Origin: Marasmius tenuissimus
Lineage: Eukaryota > Basidiomycota > Agaricomycetes > Agaricales > Marasmiaceae
DNA: 64,000 nucleotides
Reading direction: 5' to 3'
Assembly (NCBI GenBank): GCA_029532415.1
Contig: JAQOTA010000044.1
Span: 649,119-713,118, forward strand
Shown: positions 33,099 to 43,933 of the stretch, piece after piece
How the letters are laid out: every line of letters starts with the position of its first letter
How positions within the stretch are numbered: position 1 is the first letter of the stretch
The notes under the pieces: model-generated
Seen by the model: the letters and a program-made list of their open reading frames with translations, nothing else
What the model was told of the DNA's origin: nothing
Database searches by the model: none
Position numbers and translations under genes: made by a program

Positions 33099-33782
33099 TC
33101 AGGCCTTGGGTTGCGATGATTGATGTGGGAAGATTGGTACCTTCTCATGATGTTGTTTGATGACCTTTGTCAGGTCCTTCAGCTGCTTATCAGCAAGACC
33201 TTCAAGCTGAAGGAGAGGGTGTCGATGAGGGTCTATACGATGCGCAAGCCCATTTGCTGCCAAGATACTGCATGAAAAACTGTCCTTCTGGGTTGTGACT
33301 TCCATCTGTTCCCATTTGAACCTGGCCTTGAGGTGCTGGTGGATCCACCCATCGTAGCTTGCACGTAGCTCACTATCAATCTTCCCGCCTAGAGAATCCC
33401 CATAATATACTTTCTGTTCCACGAAATAGATGAACAATGCAACCCAATGGTTACCACCTATGATGGCCAGCGTGCCCAATGACCCGCGGATGCCCGTCCC
33501 AAATTCCTGTTTTAACGTGCGTATCCATCAATGCTCTGTTCCAGTCAGGTAGCTTCCGGCGTTGTAGTACGCTTCAACAACTTTTTGTGGTTGATAGGAC
33601 GACACGACTGTGGTAGACTGGGAATGTGAAGGATCCAGCTTGGCTTGGATCAGATCGAGAGGGTGGTTTATATGGACAGTCGCAAGCCATGAACTGTCAC
33701 AATATGCGGTGAGCTTGAGCACACTCACCATTAAAATTTGCCAAATTGAATACGAGCCAATAGGCTTTGAAGGCATATTCAA
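33099..33782 (-). pseudogene. Ulp1-like C48 cysteine protease
   Basis: A single minus-strand frame of 228 codons with one TGA at 33528-33530 (TGTEH*WIRTL; arginine likely). The C48 catalytic core is visible: histidine in GGNHWVALFIYF, aspartate in VYYGDSLGG and cysteine in DSFSCSILAANGLAH, in the order H-D-C expected for SUMO-type proteases. Such proteases are often encoded next to or inside DNA transposons of mushrooms and may process SUMO-modified proteins at the transposition site; that role is inferred. The gene is upstream of the DDE_1 transposase on the same strand with about 100 bases between, so they may belong to one element. Confidence 0.75.
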
Positions 33783-34219
33783 GCAAGACAGGCTGGTAGG
33801 TCTTCTATCAATTGGGGCTGGATTAGAGAGAAGGGTTGGTGGTTTATGTCTAAATAGCTGATATTAATCTTCTTTTTACAGTAAGTCACCATGTTTGTAT
33901 GTTACCCATCCTTTTGTTGGGTTAACTCCATGTTCAGAGTGCTCTACAGGAACCAGCCCCCAGCACGTTCTAAAGACCACACCACTGCACGCCAATCAAT
34001 TGGGGTTCTGTGAATACAAGGTCTAAGAGGAGTCAGTGAACCCTGGATCATTCTACAACCACCGTTGGCACCAGTAACATGTAAAGGAAGTGTGGCAATG
34101 AGGATAAGATCAACAAGCAGGGCACTTTGCCCTCCCACAGCCCACACATTATGATCCACGAGGCAATTAATACATTGTATTCCGAAGACATTACAACAAC
34201 AGAGCCATAAACAGATCAA

Positions 34220-35400
34220 GTCACTCAGAAATCTCTGAGGACTCACGCACGACTTGCATTGTGGCAGAAAGTTATGAAGCTGTTCAAAGGTGTACGTGAA
34301 GTCAGTAAAGGTCCTGACTTGAAGGTGTGGTGCTCACCATTTTTAGCCTGGCCAGACCGCAATATGCCCAGCGATGTAGAGCGTAATGTTTCGAGAGGTC
34401 CATATTCAATGTAGGGGATGGCACCTGGCCGAGCACAGACACTAAAGTTGCCCAGAAGTTTCTGAGGACAAGCACACAACACTTGTTGTGGCCAGATGGC
34501 CTGAAGATGGCAGTAGGTATGTAAAAAGTCAGTATGGTACTATAAAAGACTGAATGCACTACTTACCACATTAGCATATTCAATGCTGTCACTGCATGCC
34601 CGAGTCCTCTCACATATACAATCTAAAGGGGGCGCATGATGCAAGACAATACAACTTGCATTGTGCGCTAGACAGGGATGGTGAAGTGGCTGCAAATTAG
34701 TAGCAGGGGAGGGGGGGGGGGGGGGGGGTGAAAATAACACTTACCACTCACCAGTTTCAGCGGAGCATGTAGATGGCCCATGGAAGGCTAGGTCTTGAGG
34801 AGGCACTGAGAACCCAGAGTTGCTCAGGATTCCCGAGGACTGGCACATGTCTTGTGATGTGGCCAGAAAAGCGGAAAGGAGGAGCAGAAAGACCTAAATG
34901 AAACAACGGGAATAAGTCAGTCTCATAGACATGGACATGTAATGAAAAAAACCTACCAGGATGCAATGAGTAGACATTGAGAGACATTGAAGAGAGTAGG
35001 CACATGATGCAAGTCTTGCGTCATGCACCAGGTAGGGGGGGGGGGGGTGTTGGAGTAGATGCATATCAGTACCAGTGTGAAAAAAACAAACAATGTTAAT
35101 CACTCACCCATTTTGGCAGAGTGTATTGACGTGAGACTAGGTCTTGAGGAGGACAGAGTCGAAAGTCACTCAGGATTTCTGAGGACTGGCACACGTCACA
35201 AGACATGGCTGGGAAAGAGGGGAAAGGAGGAGTAGAAAGACCTAAACGAAGCAAGAGAAAAAATAGGTTAGTCTGAGTAGAATACAGGTTTAAAAAAAAC
35301 TCGCCAGGCTGATGTTGAGGGAGTGGGGAGGGGCAGGCATGGGTAAGGCTGGGTGAGCACTGAGAGGCTGAGCTATGCGTGGCTGAAACCTTAAACATGA
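34220..35400 (-). repeat. degenerate tandem units with exon-like blocks and long G runs
   Basis: A block of about 100 bases (minus strand CAGTCCTCAGAAATCCTGAG...CCTCAAGACCTAG) recurs about every 220-350 bases near 34,220, 34,440, 34,830 and 35,170. The last two copies are similar enough to align by eye and are each followed by a GTGAGT-like donor and preceded by pyrimidine tracts. Translated, the best copies give CDVCQSSEILS or DMCQSSGILS followed by PPQDL, so they may be repeated exons of a decayed gene. Runs of 18 G (34711-34728) and 13 G (35034-35047) lie between units. I do not recognise the family. The sequence from 33,783 to 34,220 shows nothing else. Confidence 0.5.
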
Positions 35401-35437
35401 GAACTACACTCAGTTCTCATGTTTAAGGTTTTAGCCA
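35380..35437. repeat. 26-bp inverted repeat with 6-bp loop
   Basis: Arms 35380-35405 and 35412-35437 pair with one mismatch (GGCTGAAACCTTAAACATG and its complement); weaker pairing extends a further ten or so bases. It lies at the point where minus-strand repeat units stop and plus-strand frames begin. Confidence 0.85.
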
Positions 35438-36562
35438 CAGAATGCAGCTCACAACACAGGTATCCATGCTGACATCCTCAATGCACCGACCTCCCTCATT
35501 GTTGGCCCTCCTCCCTCAAAATCTTTCTCTTTGTCAACAACCACAAGACTGCAAGACTGCTGCCCGACTTTGTGCCCAATTTATCACACACCTCTTTCCT
35601 CTCAACCCTCATCATCTTTCCTCAACCAACATCTCTTCCTCAATGGCCATGAAACTATTGGCTGCCTTTGTGCCCAGTTCATCACCCATCTCTTTTCTCA
35701 TTCAATTCTCAACACCTCTTTTTCAACGCCTTGCCTTGTTTCTCATCTTCATCCTCCCCCAGCTGCAAGAATTATTGCGCACTCAGTCCTTGAAAACACT
35801 CAAGTGACTTTGATTTTTTGTGCCCGGAGGAATCCCACCTGTGACCGCAAAAACTCAATACGGTATGTCAAGTCTTGTTCAGCCTTGTATGATAGACACT
35901 GACATGAATTAAAACTCCTTTTCCTCATTGCCACAACAAAGGTTGTGCACAAGTCCTTGAAAATCTTTGAGCGACATTACCTTCTAGCCTGATGGCAGGA
36001 TTACAACTCACTGCAAACAGTTTCTTGAGGAATGCCCTGTCTGCAGGTTCTGACAGTGAGTTTTATTACTTTAAGAACGAGATTAGAAGCTTATTGATGC
36101 ACCTTAGGTGAACTCTCCTACTCAGACAGCCTTGTTACCTGCCTTTACCCTTGAACTCCTGAATTCATAACTTTGCCCAATGTTTTGTCAATTCCAAATC
36201 CTCCTTTTGGTTTGACTTGGGATCTATATCGCTGCGAGGATGGGTTTTACCATCTTGATGACCCCCTATTGAACCCACAACCTTTCAACAGCCGGAATGT
36301 TTACCTTGCCTGGATCCCATCCCCTCCATTGTCAGAATCACATCCTTATCATAACAATGATTGTATGTGGACATGCATTACACAGTACAACCTCAAATAC
36401 AGTGCACAAGGCCGAGATTGAAAGGAGGGGGTTCTTTGCCCACAAATTAGCTGTGAGATTGAGATGGCAGTGAAACAGTTGAGGACACATACTGGCATCT
36501 GCCAACTAACTGTCATGGGCAAAATCAATCCAGGCAAAATACTTTGAGAATTTGACAATACC
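35438..36562. other. no recognised gene; weak plus-strand frames
   Basis: Plus frames at 35442-35807, 35531-35902 and 36173-36421 are open but low in complexity or lack known motifs. The last (PPFGLTWDLYRCEDGFYHL) looks protein-like and may be an upstream exon of the gene at 36,563. CT-rich bias explains much of the openness near 35,600. Confidence 0.3.
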
Positions 36563-37812
36563 TTGATGGTGTGCCTGAACTGTATCACCACTGTGTCCAT
36601 GTCGCTCAGGGATGTCACCCTGGGACTCGCAGAGGTACAGAGGGCTTGGCATTACTCAGTGGCTCTGTTGGATTGGATGGAGGCTGCAAAGGGCCAACAT
36701 GAGATTGGGGGTCGTGAAGCTATAGATCCCACTCACCAAATGGGCGCCTTTGTGTGGACTGATCAGCACACCCTGTATCTGTGGCACAACAAGGTCCCCG
36801 TCTACTACATCCACCCGTACCATGCCTTTGACCGGCAGGTAATTCTATCTGTCAAGTCCTTCTTTACCCCCATCCTATGTGACACTCCTGCTACTCCCCC
36901 TTATCCTGTTATTCTTGCAAACTCTCAGGCTGGCTGTGATGACAAGTTCGTGGCTCTACATTCAGCAGCAGCAACCTGTTTCATGAGTTCAAGTCTATTC
37001 GAGAATATGCACCTCCCCAGTGCATATACATCCTCTTACGGTACTGAGTCCACCAATTGTATCATCTCTCTGACTCAAGCCCCAGCCTTGTCTTCTAGTT
37101 CTCATGCTCCAGCTTCTTTGTCTGGTACTGTGCGGGCCACAGCACCTTCCAATTGTTATTCTCCCTATTCCAAAAGCCAGCCTCGATGGTGAGTGAAGAA
37201 AACATCACAGCACTGTGAGTATTGTATACCCTCCATCGTTGCATCCTCTCTAATTGACATATTACAGCACTGAAACAGCAATGTTCACTGTTTGAAGATG
37301 TTGTACACCCTCTTTTCCCCCCTCTCCTCAGTGCTTGTGTCGGCGTCAATACCTTGATTGATGAGCATCACCCAAGCTGACATCACACAACAGGCAAAGC
37401 CCCAAGGCTCACCATAATTGTACCTGACCCTGCAGTGTTTGCCAGTCCTTAGGACAATACAAAACAGCAGGTTTACTTCTGAGTGTGGCAGGCTTTTCGC
37501 CTGGCGTGGCTGGCTTGTTGTCAGTCACCTTCACCCTCCTCCATTGTCTCCAACCAGGTGTGGAAGAAGATACTCTATGTTGAGGTCACTGGGGTTTGGC
37601 CAGCCAATAAGGAGCCCTCAAGTACGTCTGAGTGTGATGACCGTGAAGCATCTCAACTTTACAATGATACACTCCAGCAGTTTCCTCAGGCATCTTTGAG
37701 TTCCCAGCTGATGCTTAGTGATGAAGATGGGAAGGGGATGTTGCAGGAATTGAGCTTCATCAACTTCCAGTTTCGGCAAACTCCAAACCTGCTTGGACAT
37801 GTGTATCCATAA
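36563..37812 (+). pseudogene. agaric repeat-associated protein of unknown function, decayed
   Basis: Exon-like frame 36563-37192 reads LAEVQRAWHYSVALLDWME, then MGAFVWTDQHTLYLWHNKVPV and YYIHPYHAFDRQV. I recognise this as a domain-less family that occurs in many copies in mushroom genomes, often near transposons; I cannot name a function. A GTGAGT donor follows KSQPR near 37,191. A second open frame, 37483-37812 (SDEDGKGMLQELSFINFQFR), fits the C-terminal region of the same family. The joining exons could not be fixed. Start and end are approximate. Confidence 0.4.
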
Positions 37813-37984
37813 CTTTCAGTGAATCTCAATCCCGATAAGAACTTGGAACTGTGACAGAAACTACATATAAATGAACATTCACTTGGTAACCAGTGCTTTT
37901 GGCTACGCTAGGTGTTACAAGAAATCCTCCCACCCATTGGAATGGCCATGCTATGTACTGCTACTGATCAGAATTCACTGTTGT

Positions 37985-38701
37985 AATCATTGTCCTCGTC
38001 AACATTAACAAGAAAGTTGCGGATATGAGGGAAATTGACTTCTAACCACCAATAGGCTCCAATGAGCCTCTCAAATCGTTCCTCTGGAGTGCTCCCATAG
38101 AATGTACACCTGGCGGACTGATGAAACATTCAAATTCCTCCTTTTCTCAAGCATATTCCCTCCACCTGCAAGCTCGAAGCTCTCCAACATATTCCCTATC
38201 AGTCCAACACTCGAACCTGGATTCTGGAGTGGCCTGGCCCAACGCCTCTTGCCAGGTGAGGCCTAGGTATGGATAAACTAGTGGGATTCCCTCATGTTCA
38301 GCTGCTTGACGCCAGAAAAAAAAGTTGAGGCTGCTGTGAAGGACACTCTTTGCTAACTCCTGTTCACTCATAGAATCAGTTAATCACAGACAAGATAAGT
38401 TTTTGATAGCTGGAGCTCACCTTTTTCAACCTCCAAACCCTCATCTGGTTGTCTTTGATGTGTTTGGGTACTGGCAAGGCTGTGTGAACCAGTATGAGAA
38501 TACTTCGGCTAAAAAGATCCTCATCCAACTGTTCTTGTCTCTTGGATCTCCAATGGTGAGATACTCATTAAGGATAGGCCCAATAGCCTGACAAAATTCA
38601 TGGCATGACTGTGAGCTTGGGGTTCTGATGATTCTGTGATCATTGCGTGTGTCGGGTGGCATACTGGAGACTGGAAATAATGAGCCATAAAATAAAAGCA
38701 C
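37985..38701 (-). pseudogene. unknown minus-strand protein fragment
   Basis: Two minus-strand frames look coding by composition: 38441-38701 (HEFCQAIGPILNEYLTIG, FLAEVFSYWFTQP) and 38147-38371 (FFFWRQAAEHEGIPLVYPYLG, TPESRFECWTDREYVGEL). A further segment to 37985 reads STPEERFERLIGAYWWLEVN in another frame. They appear to be exons of one gene, but the splice sites are not all clear and I do not recognise the family. Confidence 0.35.
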
Positions 38702-39490
38702 AAGTAATTGCAGCAGACCTAGGTTGCGAAAACTTGAGGTTGAACTTTGACAATTGGACCTCTAGAGAAGACAGTCTGGGATGATGGTGGGCAGAAGAGA
38801 AATTTGACTGGTCAGAACATGATGAGTCCAAATAGAGAAACCTATTTGAATACAGAAGAAAGCTTGATAAGATCTCTGCTGGTAGATTAGAATACTTCTG
38901 AGGCCTGGTCAGTTGAGTCATTTGTAATTGCTGTCAATGAATTAGAATTCTCTTGAAGCCTGGTATTCTGGTAACCAACACGGGACACCAGTGAGTTCGA
39001 GATTTTTTGAAGAAAGTGGTTGGTGATCAGCTTCCAAGCCATGCTCGCAGTGTACTAATAAATCAATTAAAGATGCACAGTCTATGAGTGCCCCCGAGCT
39101 GAGGGTGTCACTGTCAGTGCAAAAGAGATCATTCGGGAAACATTGTCAAGGGTTCAATTCTAAGCATCAATTCCTTCAAATGAGTTATGTAATATATGGG
39201 ATGTGGGCTGGGTTCTTGCGCCTCTGTTTTGCACTTTTTGATGTTCAGACAGGATCATGCCAAAGAACCCGAAATACAAAATGAGAATTATTTCAATGTC
39301 CAATAACACCACACCAAGGGATACAGTGCTCTTTGAGCTTCAAATTCAACCACCAGGCAGTCAAGAATTTGCATTGAGAGGGAACCGAAATCATCTACAT
39401 CATGAAACAGGTTATCAAAAACAAAAGACTTTGGCCTCCTCAATTATGATGACCCTTCAAATACCTCCAGCTGGGACGATGACACAAGGC
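38702..39490. other. no recognised gene; likely 5' flank of the KDZ gene
   Basis: Frames at 39084-39284 and 39257-39496 (plus) and 38640-38921 (minus) are short and motif-free. The plus-strand text just before 39,540 (VVRVKVVEKLKRYQDS) fits the N-terminal part of KDZ proteins, so the true start of that gene probably lies in this stretch. Confidence 0.35.
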
Positions 39491-41670
39491 AGTTAGCTGA
39501 AGGGGGTGTTGTGAGAGTGAAGGTTGTAGAGAAGCTGAAGAGATACCAAGATTCTGTGAGTTGGATCAACCCACATTTTTGTTGTTGACTAAAGCAACCA
39601 CTTGTACAGGATCTACCCCTTCTGACATGGTCTTGCGAGTACCGCAATGGATACCTCGATTGGAATATTGTCACAGAGGGCAGAGGACAAATATATCATA
39701 AAGAGCAGATATGTGCCCATTGAACTGCCACCCAAGCTCACTGACACTGTCTTGATTGCTATGGTCTGCAGCTTGTATGCAAAGACTGCTTAATTGAAGC
39801 CCATCTTGATGGGCCCTTACACAGGATTGAGGTGAGGATCAACTCCAATTCTTGGATAAATGGGTCTTACCTAGTTCATAGGAGTGGAAGAATGATTTTT
39901 TCCACCCATTGAGCCTCAAGGAACTTGGCCTTCGAATTCAGTTGGGCCACGGGGTAAGGGAATGTTGTACAATACCTCTATCTGGGCATAAAGACTTTGT
40001 GGTTTTGTTGTGGAATAGGTACGTGTTCTCAACCCTGGTTTTTTTTCTTTTGGTTCCTCAACCCGCAACACACAGAGATAAGCATCTTCAACTGATGGAG
40101 ATGAGATGGTGGCCTACATCCTATAAGGAACCTCAAACAGCGGTGACATCCCAGCTGTTGAGGAACTTTCACATCACCAACCTTCAGGCGCAGATTGCTC
40201 TGACAGACTTTCAGCAGGTCCTCAAGCAAATGACTGATGGTACTGGCCTGGCAAAGCTCCCAGTATGTGCCATTTTTCTCCATGGCAAATAGGAATACTG
40301 ACTGTAGGTCTCTTTTAGGATCACGTGGTCCAGTTTCTTCTAATTCTATGTCAGTGGTGTAATGTCAAGATGCTCAAGCATTGTGGCCAGGAACATGACC
40401 CTGATTGCGTAGGAACAACATAATTCAGGGCCGCAGCTGTTCCTTGTTGAGCATGCCCCCATCCCAGGAAGAATATGCTAGATAATTGGGAGAAAGCCCC
40501 CACAGAAGATCAGTGAGTTTTCATTATGAACGTCAGTCTTTAGCCTTCTCAGGATTGATGTTCTGTCCAGGTTTCTATATGGCCTATACTTGGCCAATTT
40601 CAAACAGAAAGCTAGGGCTTGCCTGAACAACCACTGGGATCCCCCTTTAAGCCCGGCAGCTGCGTTTTGGGTACCACAAGACCTCTACATGCAGGAAGTA
40701 AAGAAACATCCAGAGAAACGTGAAGTAAGCCTCCCTCTGCCATTTGCCAATTATATAGGCTGAAGTGATGTGTAGATTAGCCACTGTTCATCTTTCAACG
40801 CCATAGCTCAAGCAGACTCCAGGAAGTCGAAAGACTTACAGGCAACTGGCATTGGAAGTGTAACCTGTGCTTGACATGGGACCTTTTGGCCAAACAGAAT
40901 GGGAGAGCTACAAAAGGGGAAGCGGTATGTATTGGATTCATTGTACTTTCCAAGTCAAACTTCTGACTCAAAAATAGATATGCAAATATGGATTTCATTG
41001 TGCTCTTCAGCCTCATTGGTTCCACAGTACTACTTGTGTTTTTCTCCTATAACATAGCATGTCAATGGATGGTCAACTTTTACACGCAGATGAAGTTGTT
41101 TCCCCAGCAAATGCACATCTCCTCATGTATTTCCATGAATATCAAGGTCCCGAAATTCCACCTCGTCAGACACATCAAGTAGTGCTGGGCCCCATTTTCG
41201 TTCAACTATACTGAGGGAGGGGCAAAGACAGACAGAGAGGCATTCAAGTGGAATTGGGCATGGTTGAACTCTGTAGCCCACTCAGTTTCCATGATGAGAG
41301 CTGCAGGGCAGTGGGATACCATCGATGATTTTGCAAACTTTTGGAATTACCAAAAGATGGTCAAATTGGGTAGATCTGGTTTTGATATATATGCAAAACT
41401 ACTCACTGACGTTCCATTCAGAGAAATATCTGACCAAGAATATGGTCAAAGTGTTGCCAGAGGCTGTGATAAATGCCCGTGTGTTCAGTGCATTCAATGA
41501 TGCGCTGAAGGATGAGCATGCCAGCAATGTAGCGGAATGGCTTGAACAGGTAGTGAAATGGGAAACCAGTGTCACACAATCAAAGAGCCAGGTGAGCTGT
41601 GAAACCATCATCACGTTCAAGACTAATTGCTAGGTGACTACAGAAATCAGTGTAGCAAAGATGAAGAAGG
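39491..41670 (+). pseudogene. KDZ-family transposase, 5' part
   Basis: KDZ transposase with N-terminal cysteine cluster. In order: LPLLTWxxxYRNGYLD near 39,620; HCLDCYGLQLVCKDCLIEAH near 39,750, the cysteine-cluster signature of KDZ proteins; an intron with GTGAGG; HPLSLKELGLRIQLGH near 39,910. Next come MRWWPTSYKEPQTAVT and LLRNFH near 40,100, CPHPRKNMLDNWEKAP near 40,460, FLYGLYLANFKQKAR near 40,575 and HCSSFNAIAQADSRKSKDL near 40,790. The core reads SYNIACQW near 41,050 (family YDIACQW, so the conserved aspartate is asparagine), VPKFHLVRH near 41,155 and WNWAWLNSVAHS near 41,255. TGA at 40872 (TCA*HGTF) replaces an expected arginine; TAA/TAG breaks also occur. The gene is cut at 41,670 by gypsy-B and continues at 48,206. 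Confidence 0.8.
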
Positions 41671-42155
41671 TGTCATGAAGACGCCACTTTTCCCTCCACC
41701 ATTTGCTCACATGATTATCACATGTTCTTTTCTCACGGTCACTTACTATACATCTTTCTTTCTCACGATTTACTTCCTTAACCCACCATCACGCAGCTTT
41801 AACCCACATCGCGCAGCCATTCCATTATCTCATATCAACTCATTCCTTATTCATCCTTGACCCATACTTACTCATACATGGCTCATAGGTAGCCACTCCG
41901 ACTCCAACTCTGACCGTAGGATAGGTATATAAGCTAGCTAGTCTTCACCTGGTCCCTCATCTTGACCTCTTGTTGTTGGGACCAGGTGAGTAGTACAGTC
42001 TCCTTCGCTTTCCTTCTCTACAATAGATCTAACTTGTTGTTGGGACCAGTTTCTGCCTTATCTCTGTCTGAGTCGAGCCCGCTGCTCCTCTCCAAGCCCG
42101 CTACTACTGCTTGCTGCCTCTGCTGTCTCTGCTAGACGCTCAGCACTTTGTGAGA
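41671..42155 (+). repeat. gypsy-B 5' LTR
   Basis: 485 bases, equal in length to the 3' copy. It ends TGAGA where the 3' copy ends TGACA, one of about 11 differences. It contains a TATA box at 41926-41933 and the transcript-start word at 41959-41968. Confidence 0.95.
41926..41933 (+). promoter_or_regulatory. gypsy-B LTR TATA box
   Basis: TATATAAG lies 33 bases upstream of ATCTTGACCT (41959-41968). That word is the predicted RNA 5' end, because its reverse complement lies just inside the LTR. Confidence 0.65.
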
Positions 42156-42157
42156 TT

Positions 42158-42167
42158 AGGTCAAGAT
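42158..42167 (+). other. gypsy-B primer-binding site, self-priming type
   Basis: AGGTCAAGAT begins two bases after the 5' LTR and is the exact reverse complement of ATCTTGACCT at 41959-41968. Spacing and architecture equal those of gypsy-A although the words differ, so the pairing has been kept while the sequence changed. No tRNA-type TGG is present. Confidence 0.75.
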
Positions 42168-42749
42168 CCTTTATTGCACTGACAGCCTCGCCGAAAGGAA
42201 GGTTGTCCTTGCAAGTTTACAACGGCTCCTGCACGAGACTGTTATCAACGACCACATGGAGTAGACCCCAGCACTTCCTTATTTTGGAACCAGAGAAATC
42301 CCAAACAAACCGGCTGGTACAAGTGTAAAGACCAACCTTGCCCAAACGCTACCCCAGAGAATTCAATTCCCGAGACTTTTTCCTTCGAAAATGATGAAGT
42401 ACTCAATCCTATCCCTGCTCCTCGTGTACCAACCCCTGAACAAGAACCGACACCTCTGTCGCCACTGCTCTCCACTTCAGAACTTGCAACTTCACTTGCA
42501 CGCCTCACAGTAGCAGGCCCATCAGAAAAACCCGACAGTCCACCTACCGTCGCCAATCCCGTCACTCCTAGTCCTCTTGATACACCGATCGCCTGTACCG
42601 AGATCCCAGCATTTGTTGCCTCAGAAGCCACCTTTGCTGTAGTCCAGACCCCGACCAACACCAGACCATCTTCCGCTGCTGCACACAGAGCTCCTTCACC
42701 CACCACATCCACCACATCTACCCATACTTCAGAATCTGATACCACCAGC

Positions 42750-43928
42750 ATGTCTACATCCACTACTGCGAGCCAAGCCACGCTGGACGAAGTCCTGAAG
42801 GCAATGGTGAAATCCCAGAAAGAAACCCAAGCACAGCTAGACGCCATCAAGGAAGCCTTCCAATCCAACAAAGAAGCAGGAAGGATCATTGCCAAACCCA
42901 GTAACTTCAAGGGGGAAACCTGGGATGTGGCTCGATTCCTACCCATGTTCAAGAACTGGGCTATACAGGAGAAGGTTCTCCAGCACCCAACGGAGAAAGA
43001 TCAATTGGACGAGCGGAAGACAATTCAGTCTGCTCTGTCCTTCTGCGAAGGGAAGGCAGGAGCTTGGGCAGCCTACTACCTGATACAAGCCAACAAGGTA
43101 GCCCTGGGAGAGCTCCCTGCCGATCAGTTCCCTTTCGGAGGGAGATGGGCTCAGTTCGAGGAATCCTTCAAAGTCCGGTTCGGGGCAGCCAATGAAAAGG
43201 CGGATGCCATCGAAATTCTTACCAACCTTAAACAGGGGAACAAGACTGCAACCCTCTACAGTCAGGAATTCAAGGAGGCCGCGATGAAGACAGGACTATC
43301 AGACGCAGATCTTCGAATCCAATACCGCAAGGGTCGGAACACGGACCTTAAACGATTATTGGTGATGATGGAACTGTCCCAAGGAGAACCCGCCAATCTA
43401 ACCGAACTAGAAACACGAGCTTGCAAAGCAGAGAGGTCCTTGCAGGAGGAAGGACTAGCGGCCAAGAGACAGGTAGAAACGACTGTCACTACTATTAGCG
43501 CGAACTGTTCCAACATCCCCACAGGAAATGGACGCACTAGGGAGGACTTTGTGAAAGCAATGCGGGGGAAGTGTTACGGATGTGGGGCGAGTAATCATAA
43601 GGCTAATGGGAACCATGGACAGGATAAATGCAACTACTGCGCACGTCCTGGACACAGGTCCAATGTATGCCAGGATAAGTACCTGGGGAGAGCACCCGGA
43701 GGAGGAATTCGGCGCCAACAGATTTCAGCCACCCCTTTCACTCTCTTCCCGGATGAACCGACACCTACACCTTCGTACTCACCGCTGCCAATGACCACTG
43801 CTGCCCAAATCTCTGCCACTGCCTCTTCCATCCCCAACATGGATCCCGTTGCCCAAATCGCTGCCCTCCAGCAAGCCCTAGCCCAGCAGAACACTATTCT
43901 CCAACAACTCATGCAAAAGGATTTTTAA
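42750..43928 (+). CDS. gypsy-B Gag
   Basis: 392 codons, intact, ending TAA five bases before the Pol frame. A coiled-coil-like start ([20 protein letters not shown]) leads into the retrotransposon Gag capsid region ([39 protein letters not shown]). A CCHC knuckle follows near residue 300 ([14 protein letters not shown]), preceded by a second cysteine pair (CYGCGASNH). It would package the element RNA. The frame is open upstream to 42183 without an ATG, so a longer product starting at a non-ATG codon or by splicing is possible. I chose the first ATG. Confidence 0.9.
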   Translation: MSTSTTASQATLDEVLKAMVKSQKETQAQLDAIKEAFQSNKEAGRIIAKPSNFKGETWDVARFLPMFKNWAIQEKVLQHPTEKDQLDERKTIQSALSFCEGKAGAWAAYYLIQANKVALGELPADQFPFGGRWAQFEESFKVRFGAANEKADAIEILTNLKQGNKTATLYSQEFKEAAMKTGLSDADLRIQYRKGRNTDLKRLLVMMELSQGEPANLTELETRACKAERSLQEEGLAAKRQVETTVTTISANCSNIPTGNGRTREDFVKAMRGKCYGCGASNHKANGNHGQDKCNYCARPGHRSNVCQDKYLGRAPGGGIRRQQISATPFTLFPDEPTPTPSYSPLPMTTAAQISATASSIPNMDPVAQIAALQQALAQQNTILQQLMQKDF

Positions 43929-43933
43929 GGAGG

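Noticed and set aside
42156..42180. tRNA-type primer site after the gypsy-B 5' LTR
   Set aside because: The sequence lacks the TGG that pairs with a tRNA CCA end, and it matches the element's own predicted RNA start exactly.
42245..42952. 235-codon minus-strand frame opposite gypsy-B leader and Gag
   Set aside because: It is the antisense shadow of a proline/threonine-rich open plus-strand frame; no motif, and it overlaps the Gag start.
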